Positions 4,519 to 10,666 of a stretch of DNA of 11,756 bases are shown one piece after another. The translations under genes and the position numbers were made by a program. The DNA is from Pseudomonadota bacterium (GTDB lineage Bacteria; Pseudomonadota; Alphaproteobacteria; Rhizobiales; Rhizobiaceae), in contig JAEWOP010000129.1 of the NCBI GenBank assembly GCA_023399635.1, positions 1 through 11,756 on the forward strand. Direction: 5' to 3'. Numbering within the stretch: the stretch's first letter is position 1; each line of letters begins with the position of its first letter. The notes beneath the pieces are model-generated. The model saw nothing but the letters and a program-made list of their open reading frames with translations. It was not told the DNA's origin and did not search any database.

Positions 4519-6726
4519 ATGAACATTCCAAACAGCATTGCGATCACGCCGGAACTTGTTGCCTCGCATGGTTTGAAGCCGGAGGAATATCAGCGGATAC
4601 TGGACCTGATTGGACGTGAGCCAAGCTATACCGAGCTTGGGATCTTCTCGGCGATGTGGAACGAGCACTGCTCCTATAAATCCTCCAAACGTTGGCTGAA
4701 GACCCTGCCGACCACCGGGCCGCGGGTCATCCAGGGGCCGGGCGAAAACGCGGGCGTGGTCGATATCGACGATGGCGATGTGGTGGTGTTCAAGATGGAG
4801 AGCCACAACCACCCGTCCTACATCGAGCCCTATCAAGGTGCAGCAACTGGGGTGGGCGGCATCCTCCGCGACGTCTTCACGATGGGGGCACGACCGATGG
4901 CAGCCATGAATGCGCTCCGCTTCGGTGCCCCAGACCACCCGAAGACAAAACATCTCGTTTCAGGCGTTGTCGCGGGAGTGGGAGGCTACGGAAACTCATT
5001 TGGCGTACCGACGGTCGGTGGCGAGGTCGAGTTCGATGAGCGCTACAACGGCAATATCCTGGTCAATGCTTTCGCTGCGGGGCTTGCGAAATCCGACGGC
5101 ATCTTCCTTTCCCAAGCCAAAGGTGTCGGCCTACCTGTGGTCTATCTGGGTGCCAAGACCGGTCGAGACGGCGTCGGCGGTGCCACCATGGCGTCTGCAG
5201 AATTCGATGAATCGATCGAGGAGAAGCGCCCGACCGTTCAGGTCGGCGACCCCTTCACTGAAAAGTGCCTGCTCGAGGCCTGCCTTGAGCTTATGAAGAC
5301 CGGCGCCGTGATCGCCATCCAGGACATGGGCGCGGCCGGCCTGACCTGTTCCGCCGTCGAAATGGGTGCCAAGGGCGACCTCGGCATCGAACTCGATCTC
5401 GACAAGGTTCCCGTGCGCGAGGAACGGATGTCGGCCTACGAAATGATGCTCTCTGAAAGCCAGGAGCGGATGCTCATGGTACTGAGGCCGGACAAGGAAG
5501 ACGAGGCGAAAGCCATCTTCGTGAAGTGGGGGCTGGATTTCGCCATCGTCGGCAAGACCACCGACGACCTAAGATTTCGCGTTCTGCATCAAGGGGAAGA
5601 AGTCGCCAATCTGCCTATCAAGGAACTGGGGGACGAGGCACCGGAATATGACCGTCCCTGGGTGGCGAGCACGGGGCGTGCCCCTCTTCCGGCGCATGAG
5701 ATCGCTGAACCGGACGATTACAACACGGCATTGCTGAAGCTGGTAGGATCGCCCAACCAGTCGAGCCGTCGCTGGGTGTGGGAGCAGTACGACACGATCA
5801 TCCAAGGCAACTCGCTGCAGCGCCCCGGCGGTGATGCAGGGGTTGTTCGCGTCGATGGTCATCCAACCAAAGCGCTGGCCTTCTCTTCGGACGTTACGCC
5901 GCGCTATGTCGAAGCTGACCCGTTCGAGGGCGGCAAACAGGCTGTTGCAGAATGCTGGCGCAACATCACCGCGACAGGTGCTGAGCCACTTGCGGCAACC
6001 GACAATCTCAACTTCGGCAATCCGGAGAAGCCGGAGATCATGGGTCAGTTGGTTGGTGCCATCCAGGGTATCGGCGAGGCTTGCAAGGCGCTCGATTTCC
6101 CGATCGTGTCGGGAAATGTGTCCCTGTACAATGAGACCAACGGGGTTGCCATTCTGCCTACCCCCACCATCGCAGGCGTCGGATTACTGCCCGACTGGTC
6201 GAAGATGGCGCGTATCGGCGGCATGAATGACGGCGACGAACTGATCATGATTGGCGCCGACGGCAGCCACCTTGGTTCATCCATCTATCTTCGCGATGTT
6301 ATCGGCTCGACAGAGGGACCCGCTCCGATCGTTGATCTGGAGGCCGAACGTCGTCACGGCGATTTTGTCCGTGGCCTTATTCGTAGCGGGCAGGTCACAG
6401 CCTGCCACGACATTTCCTCCGGCGGACTTGTCCTGGCACTCGCCGAGATGGCGATGGCAGCCACCAGGGGAGCCTCCGTTACGCTGACCGACCAGCGTGG
6501 GTTGGTGCATGCGTTGATGTTTGGGGAGGATCAAGCCCGCTATGTCGTGGCAGTGCCGGCTGACCTTGCGGATTTTGTTGGAGCAAGCGCCGAGGCTGCC
6601 GGCATCCCATTCCGACGTCTCGGACGGGTTGGCGGCGATCGCCTTCTGGTAGATGATCACGTCGATGTTCCGGTTGTTGACCTGGTCAACGCAAACGAGA
6701 GCTGGTTCCCCACCTTCATGGCGTAG
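4519..6726 (+). CDS. purL: FGAM synthase large subunit PurL (short form)
   Basis: Catalytic subunit of phosphoribosylformylglycinamidine synthase. It uses ATP and the ammonia supplied by PurQ to turn FGAR into FGAM, the fourth step of de novo purine synthesis. At 735 residues it is the short type that needs separate PurS and PurQ, both encoded upstream. Visible motifs are FSAMWNEHCSYKSSK with catalytic-region His50, the ATP-binding GPGENAGVVD (73-82), the metal-binding KMESHNHPS (92-100) and the Gly-rich GAATGVGGILRD (107-118). VQVGDPFTEKCLLEA and IQDMGAAGLTCS follow in the first AIRS-like half; DNLNFGNPEKPEIMGQ and HDISSGGLVLALAEMA mark the second. The protein is complete, ending in ESWFPTFMA. 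Unusually, the two envelope genes at 3253-4410 stand between it and purQ. Confidence 0.98.
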   Translation: MNIPNSIAITPELVASHGLKPEEYQRILDLIGREPSYTELGIFSAMWNEHCSYKSSKRWLKTLPTTGPRVIQGPGENAGVVDIDDGDVVVFKMESHNHPSYIEPYQGAATGVGGILRDVFTMGARPMAAMNALRFGAPDHPKTKHLVSGVVAGVGGYGNSFGVPTVGGEVEFDERYNGNILVNAFAAGLAKSDGIFLSQAKGVGLPVVYLGAKTGRDGVGGATMASAEFDESIEEKRPTVQVGDPFTEKCLLEACLELMKTGAVIAIQDMGAAGLTCSAVEMGAKGDLGIELDLDKVPVREERMSAYEMMLSESQERMLMVLRPDKEDEAKAIFVKWGLDFAIVGKTTDDLRFRVLHQGEEVANLPIKELGDEAPEYDRPWVASTGRAPLPAHEIAEPDDYNTALLKLVGSPNQSSRRWVWEQYDTIIQGNSLQRPGGDAGVVRVDGHPTKALAFSSDVTPRYVEADPFEGGKQAVAECWRNITATGAEPLAATDNLNFGNPEKPEIMGQLVGAIQGIGEACKALDFPIVSGNVSLYNETNGVAILPTPTIAGVGLLPDWSKMARIGGMNDGDELIMIGADGSHLGSSIYLRDVIGSTEGPAPIVDLEAERRHGDFVRGLIRSGQVTACHDISSGGLVLALAEMAMAATRGASVTLTDQRGLVHALMFGEDQARYVVAVPADLADFVGASAEAAGIPFRRLGRVGGDRLLVDDHVDVPVVDLVNANESWFPTFMA

Positions 6727-6843
6727 CATCTGCCAGACTAGGTAGAGCACGGCCGGACCCTTTGACCAGGCAACACCTTTGAGGCACTCTACACATCGCG
6801 CGTCTTGCACCGCGACCGACTGACAAAGAGGAAAAGATACACC
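6727..6843 (+). promoter_or_regulatory. purL-bolA spacer, possible weak promoter
   Basis: No intrinsic terminator is visible after purL, so bolA may be read through from it. TTGACC (6762-6767) is a fair -35, but the best -10 options (CTCTAC at 6787-6792, 19 bases on) are poor. GTAGAG (6742-6747) and CTCTAC form a 6-bp inverted repeat with a loop of 39 bases, too weak to call. The AGAGG Shine-Dalgarno sequence of bolA is at 6827-6831. Confidence 0.22.
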
Positions 6844-7077
6844 ATGCCCATGAACCCCGGCGACATTGAAGACATGATCAAATCCGGCATACCCGGCGCC
6901 AGGGTAACGATTCGCGATCTTGCCGGCGACGGTGATCACTATGCTGCCGAAGTCGTCGCAGAAGCATTTCGCGGGAAGACACGCGTACAGCAGCATCAGA
7001 TGGTTTACGAGGCGCTGAAGGGCAACATGGGCGGCGTTCTGCACGCATTAGCGCTGCAAACCTCCGCGCCGGACTGA
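6844..7077 (+). CDS. BolA family protein, partner of the CGFS glutaredoxin
   Basis: A 77-residue cytosolic BolA-fold protein. The core is IPGARVTIRDLAGDGDHYAAEVVAEAF, then KTRVQQHQMVYEALKGNMGGVLHALALQTSAP. The invariant C-terminal histidine of the family is His67 (VLHAL). The loop ligand position carries Asp-His (His32) instead of Cys, as in BolA_H-type proteins, so a bridged [2Fe-2S] cluster with a glutaredoxin would be ligated by histidines on the BolA side. Family knowledge ties such pairs to iron sensing and Fe-S delivery. The next gene encodes exactly such a glutaredoxin. I chose ATG 6844 (MPMNPGDIED) because the AGAGG at 6827-6831 is the only ribosome binding site nearby; ATG 6850 is the alternative. 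Annotated relatives are called BolA family transcriptional regulator, but DNA binding cannot be shown here. Confidence 0.93.
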   Translation: MPMNPGDIEDMIKSGIPGARVTIRDLAGDGDHYAAEVVAEAFRGKTRVQQHQMVYEALKGNMGGVLHALALQTSAPD

Positions 7078-7229
7078 ACGCCTGGCCGTTTCCCAATGCG
7101 GAACGGCGCGCATTCATCAATGAAATTGATCACCGTATTGGTGGCCAAGCGCTGGATAAACCCGCCCCCCATTGCTATCTAAGCTTTCGGCAGTCTGGAC
7201 CTTGAACCCAGATCTAGAAGGACAGTGAC
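7078..7229 (+). promoter_or_regulatory. bolA-grxD spacer with hairpin and possible -10
   Basis: Just after bolA, GCCGTT-T-CC (7085-7093) can pair with GGAACGGC (7100-7107) to give an 8-bp stem with one bulged T. No T run follows, so it is a pause or mRNA-stability element at most. CTATCT (7175-7180) matches the rhizobial -10 (CTATAT) at five of six positions but has no good -35 at normal distance. If it is used, grxD could have its own start point near 7187 besides read-through from bolA. Confidence 0.25.
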
Positions 7230-7565
7230 ATGAGCGGTATCAACGAATTCATCGACAACGAGGTCAAGACGAACGACGTTGTCGTCTTCATGAAGGGGAC
7301 CCCTCAGTTCCCGCAATGTGGTTTCTCCGGGCAAGTAGTGCAGATCCTCGATTATCTCGGCCTCGACTACAAAGGCATCGACGTGCTGGCCGATCAGGAA
7401 ATCCGCCAGGGCATCAAGGACTACTCCAACTGGCCCACCATCCCGCAGCTTTACGTCAAGGGTGAGTTCGTCGGCGGGTGCGATATCGTGCGCGAGATGT
7501 TCCAGTCCGGTGAACTCCAAAGCCACCTCGTCGACAAGGGCGTTAGCGTTCGCGGCGCCGCATAA
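7230..7565 (+). CDS. grxD: Monothiol glutaredoxin, CGFS type (Grx4)
   Basis: A 111-residue single-domain monothiol glutaredoxin. The active site is PQCGFSG with Cys30, and Lys22 (MKGTP) is the usual glutathione-contacting lysine. WPTIPQLYVKGEFVGGCDI (residues 68-86) supplies the cis-proline and the GGCD glutathione-binding turn. CGFS glutaredoxins bind a glutathione-ligated [2Fe-2S] cluster, pass it to target proteins and pair with BolA proteins. The neighbouring bolA gene fits this. The start ATG 7230 has AGAAGGA about seven bases upstream. The gene ends in RGAA and is followed by a strong terminator, making it the last gene of the purL-bolA-grxD run. Confidence 0.97.
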   Translation: MSGINEFIDNEVKTNDVVVFMKGTPQFPQCGFSGQVVQILDYLGLDYKGIDVLADQEIRQGIKDYSNWPTIPQLYVKGEFVGGCDIVREMFQSGELQSHLVDKGVSVRGAA

Positions 7566-7594
7566 TCCAGGTCTCCTCCAAAGCTTTTTTCTGT

Positions 7595-7629
7595 GAAGGC
7601 GCCGTGACCCGGCGCCTTCTATTCTTTTT
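7595..7629 (+). terminator. Rho-independent terminator after grxD
   Basis: GAAGGCGCCG (7595-7604) and CGGCGCCTTC (7610-7619) form a perfect 10-bp stem with a 5-base loop (TGACC). The T-rich tail TATTCTTTTT (7620-7629) follows directly. It closes the purine/Fe-S run on the + strand and isolates it from the transporter gene that begins at 7644. The tail ends only about two bases before the GGGA that may serve as that gene's ribosome binding site. Confidence 0.9.
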
Positions 7630-7643
7630 CGGGATTTTTAATC

Positions 7644-8891
7644 GTGACAATACCTACGCAAACGCCTGCCGAAAAACTCGGCGGGATGGGGAGAATCGAG
7701 TTCATTGCGCTGATGGCGGCGCTGATGGCACTCAACGCGCTCGCCATTGACATCATGCTTCCTGGACTGCAGCAGATCGGCGCTGCACTCGGCGTGGAAG
7801 ATGAGAACCACCGCCAATACGTCGTTTCGGCCTATCTTTTCGGGTTCGGGATAGCTCAATTGGCCTATGGCCCCATCTCGGACCGGTTCGGACGTCGGCG
7901 CCCGATGCTGGTTGGTCTTGCCGTTTACGTGATAGCTTCGCTGGCCGCCGTTGCAGTTCCCACTTTTGCCGGCCTGCTTGCGCTCCGCTTCATTCAGGGT
8001 ATCGGATCTGCGGCCATGCGCGTCATCACCATTTCGATCGTCCGCGATGTCTACGGCGGCCGGGCGATGGCCGAAGTCATGTCGCTGATCATGATGGTGT
8101 TCATGGTGGTTCCCGTGATCGCTCCAGGGACCGGCCAGGTCATCCTGTTCGTCGGCGACTGGCACCTGATCTTCCTCTTCATGGCCGTCATCGCCATTGC
8201 CATCGGGGTCTGGATGTACATAAGGATCCCGGAAACGCTGAGGCCGGAAGATGTCCGCCCCTTTACCCTGCGTTCGGTTCTGGGAGGCTTCCGCATCGTG
8301 CTGACGAACCGTCTGGCTCTCTGCTACGCAATCGCCAGCATGTTCATCTTCGGCGCCCTGTTCGGCTTCATCAATTCCGCGCAGCAGGTCTATGTCGGCA
8401 TCTATGAGCTCGGGGCCTGGTTTGCCTTGGCATTCGCGGCAATCGGCGCTCTGATGGCGGTGTCATCCTTCGTGAACGCGACTTTCGTCGGCCGTTTCGG
8501 AATGCGCCGCCTTTCCCACGCCTCGCTGCTCGGGTTCATTGCCATCACCTTCCTGTGGCTGATCGTGCAGTATTTCGGACCACAGCCCATGCCATTCCCG
8601 CTGTTCCTGGCCTTCTTCGGCCTGGCCATGTTCCAGTTCGGCTGGATTGGCTCGAACTTCAACTCCCTGGCCATGGAACCCCTTGGCCATGTGGCGGGGA
8701 CTGCCTCCTCGGTGCTCGGCTTTATGGGTACACTGGGCGGCGCTCTGATCGGTGCCATGATCGGGCAGGCCTTCAACGGCACGGCGCTGCCGATGGTGGC
8801 AGGCTTCTTTGCCGTCTCCATTGTCGGTCTGATCTTCGTTCTGATCGGAGAGCGTGGAAAGCTGTTCCGGACGCAAAACCCGCCGGTCTGA
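7644..8891 (+). CDS. Bcr/CflA-type multidrug efflux MFS transporter
   Basis: A 415-residue inner-membrane protein with about 12 hydrophobic helices, of the major facilitator superfamily, DHA1 drug:proton antiporters of the Bcr/CflA group. Evidence is NALAIDIMLPGLQQIG in helix 1 (residues 31-46), motif A YGPISDRFGRRRPMLVG in the loop after helix 2 (75-91), LRFIQGIGSAAMRVI (114-128) and an antiporter motif C-like PVIAPGTGQVI in helix 5 (157-167). Bcr/CflA relatives export bicyclomycin, chloramphenicol or other small compounds, but the substrate cannot be read here. The start is GTG 7644, with GGGA nine bases upstream; ATG 7686 (MGRIEFI) is a shorter alternative that still keeps helix 1. It probably has its own promoter, yet the space after the upstream terminator is only some 15 bases, so that promoter must overlap the terminator or lie in the grxD end. 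Confidence 0.88.
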   Translation: MTIPTQTPAEKLGGMGRIEFIALMAALMALNALAIDIMLPGLQQIGAALGVEDENHRQYVVSAYLFGFGIAQLAYGPISDRFGRRRPMLVGLAVYVIASLAAVAVPTFAGLLALRFIQGIGSAAMRVITISIVRDVYGGRAMAEVMSLIMMVFMVVPVIAPGTGQVILFVGDWHLIFLFMAVIAIAIGVWMYIRIPETLRPEDVRPFTLRSVLGGFRIVLTNRLALCYAIASMFIFGALFGFINSAQQVYVGIYELGAWFALAFAAIGALMAVSSFVNATFVGRFGMRRLSHASLLGFIAITFLWLIVQYFGPQPMPFPLFLAFFGLAMFQFGWIGSNFNSLAMEPLGHVAGTASSVLGFMGTLGGALIGAMIGQAFNGTALPMVAGFFAVSIVGLIFVLIGERGKLFRTQNPPV

Positions 8892-8897
8892 TCTTCA

Positions 8898-8927
8898 ACA
8901 TAAAAGGGCCGAAAGGCCCTTTTATGT
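8898..8927. terminator. Bidirectional terminator, 13-bp perfect stem with GAAA loop
   Basis: Positions 8898-8910 (ending AAAAGGGCC) pair perfectly with 8915-8927 (starting GGCCCTTTT) around a C(GAAA)G tetraloop, a very stable arrangement. A runs and T runs flank the G+C core symmetrically, so the hairpin can end transcripts from both sides. It starts seven bases after the transporter's stop. The TAA of the phosphatase gene (8922-8924 on the + strand, TTA) lies inside the stem. Confidence 0.88.
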
Positions 8928-9746
8928 CTGCAGGAGCTCCCGCCTCAGCCCCTGCCAGCTATCCTCGTCGGTCGCTATGAGTAGCCCACCATCGACGTGG
9001 TGCGGAAGATAGGCGGATCCGTCGAACCGCGCCACATAACCGCCGGCCTCCTGCCCGATCAACGACCCCGCCAGATGATCCCACGGCATCAGCTTGTTGT
9101 ACATTGCGAAATGGACGTGCCCGCTGGCGAAGGTGCGGTATTCGTGGGCCGCGCATCGATAGCTGGCGACGAAGCGGACTTTGGCAAGATTGCCTAGTAG
9201 GCGCGCCCGCGTATCGCCAAAGAAATAACCGGTGGAGGCCATGCCGACCATCGCCTCGAGTGGCGCCGGGTTCGCAACTGCAAGTTTCGTCTCATCCCCG
9301 TCCGGACGCCGCAGAAACGAACCGCTGCCTTTCTCCGCCATCACCCAATCGTCGCCCATCGGGTCGTAGATGATGCCGGCAACCGTTTCGCCCTTCCAGA
9401 CAACGGAGGCCATGACGCCGAAGGCCGGTATGCCAGATGCGAAGTTGAATGTGCCGTCAATTGGATCGACAACCACCGCCAGGTCCACGTCGGCGAGCTT
9501 CGTGAGCAGACCCGGATCGGCTGCCACAGACTCCTCGCCGACAAACAGGACATGCGGAGCGATTGTCGCGATCTCACGTCGGATGAGACGCTCTGCCGCC
9601 TCGTCCGCTTCGGTCACCAGATCCGTCGGCTCGCTCTTGGAACGGATCTCGCTGGCGCTCAACTTGCGAAAGCGTGGCAGGATCTCAGCCTTTGCGGCCC
9701 GGCGCAGGCACTCGGCAAGCTTTGTTATGTCCAACGGCAAAGACAT
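8922..9746 (-). CDS. Inositol monophosphatase family protein
   Basis: A 274-residue cytosolic, Mg-dependent, Li-sensitive-type phosphatase of the IMPase/FBPase/CysQ superfamily. The metal site is complete: TEAD (residues 45-48), GEES with Glu71 (70-73), DPIDGTFNF (94-102, metal ligands Asp94 and Asp97) and PWDHLAG with Asp223. The usual inositol-recognition segment, GSAAxxL-like in true IMPases, reads YRCAAHEYRTFASG (196-209), so the substrate may not be inositol phosphate. Alternatives are another sugar phosphate or 3'-phosphoadenosine 5'-phosphate, but I cannot choose. The ATG at 9746 follows the ttcA stop by nine bases with no strong Shine-Dalgarno sequence, suggesting translational coupling. 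Its stop codon is embedded in the terminator hairpin. Confidence 0.9.
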   Translation of the reverse strand: MSLPLDITKLAECLRRAAKAEILPRFRKLSASEIRSKSEPTDLVTEADEAAERLIRREIATIAPHVLFVGEESVAADPGLLTKLADVDLAVVVDPIDGTFNFASGIPAFGVMASVVWKGETVAGIIYDPMGDDWVMAEKGSGSFLRRPDGDETKLAVANPAPLEAMVGMASTGYFFGDTRARLLGNLAKVRFVASYRCAAHEYRTFASGHVHFAMYNKLMPWDHLAGSLIGQEAGGYVARFDGSAYLPHHVDGGLLIATDEDSWQGLRRELLQT

Positions 9747-9755
9747 CGATACGTT

Positions 9756-10634
9756 CTAGCTTTCGTTCGAGGGCATGACGTTGGCCGAGAGGCCGGCGAA
9801 GTCAAACAGCTTCGTATCCAGCAGATGTGACGGGTTGACGTGTGACAAGGCGCGCAGCATCGCCTCCTTGCGCCCCGGCATGCGAGCCTCGATGTCCGCA
9901 AGCATCGCTTTCATCGCATTCCGTTGCAGCCCGTCCTGAGAGCCACACAGATCGCAGGGGATGATCGGAAATTCCATCGCAGCGGCGAAACGCGCCAGAT
10001 CGTCCTCGGCGCAATAGGAAAGCGGCCGAAGAACAAAAAGGTCTTGCTCGTCGTTCAGGAGCTTTGCCGGCATGCTTGCCAACCGCCCGCCGTGAAAGAA
10101 GTTCATGAAGAAGGTTTCGAGAATATCTTCCCGGTGATGCCCAAGCACAAGCGCATCACAGCCTTCCTCCCGCGCAATGCGATAAAGATTGCCCCGACGA
10201 AGCCTTGAGCAGAGCGAGCAATAGGTTCCGCCTTGCGGGACCTTCTCCTTCACCATGGAATAGGTGTCGCGGTACTCGATCCGATGAGGCACGCCGATAG
10301 ACGCAAGATAATCGGGGAGGACATGTTTCGGAAAGTTCGGCTGCCCCTGGTCGAGATTGCAGGCAATCAGTTCCACCGGCAGCAGGCCCCGCCATTTCAG
10401 GTCCATCAGGATGGCAAGCAGAGAATAGGAATCCTTGCCTCCGGACACGCCGACCAGCCAGCGTTTCTGCTCCTTGAGCATCTGGAAGTCGTCAATCGCC
10501 TGGCGGACTTGCCTCAGCAGCCGTTTCCTGAGCTTGTTGAAGCCAACCGATTGGGGAGCATCGGCAAAAAGCGACGGTGCCTGCCCCTCGCCTTCCTGAT
10601 CGAGCCGATCGTCTACTGGACCAACAAGTCCCAT
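9756..10634 (-). CDS. ttcA: tRNA 2-thiocytidine(32) synthetase TtcA
   Basis: A 292-residue cytosolic ATP- and Fe-S-dependent enzyme that replaces the 2-oxygen of cytidine 32 in certain tRNAs with sulfur. The PP-loop is VGVSGGKDSYSLL with SGGKDS at 64-69. The two CxxC motifs of the TtcA group are YCSLCS (Cys139, Cys142) and PCDLCG (Cys227, Cys230). LGHHREDILETFFMNFFHGG (164-183) and ASMPAKL are the other conserved blocks and separate it from TtuA and TilS relatives. Sulfur is expected to come from a cysteine desulfurase such as IscS. The ATG at 10634 is supported by GGAG five bases upstream. The first 30 residues are variable and may be partly dispensable. It lies 32 bases after the alaS stop, in the same direction, and nine bases before the phosphatase gene. 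Confidence 0.95.
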   Translation of the reverse strand: MGLVGPVDDRLDQEGEGQAPSLFADAPQSVGFNKLRKRLLRQVRQAIDDFQMLKEQKRWLVGVSGGKDSYSLLAILMDLKWRGLLPVELIACNLDQGQPNFPKHVLPDYLASIGVPHRIEYRDTYSMVKEKVPQGGTYCSLCSRLRRGNLYRIAREEGCDALVLGHHREDILETFFMNFFHGGRLASMPAKLLNDEQDLFVLRPLSYCAEDDLARFAAAMEFPIIPCDLCGSQDGLQRNAMKAMLADIEARMPGRKEAMLRALSHVNPSHLLDTKLFDFAGLSANVMPSNES

Positions 10635-10666
10635 ATTATCTCCGAAGCCCGATCGGGCCAGTCGCC

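Noticed and set aside
6742..6792. GTAGAG/CTCTAC inverted repeat after purL as a terminator
   Set aside because: Only six pairs with a 39-base loop and no T run; not a credible intrinsic terminator.
6277..7044. 255-codon open frame on the - strand
   Set aside because: Antisense to the purL end, the spacer and bolA. It crosses two real genes, with no recognisable domain and no ribosome site.
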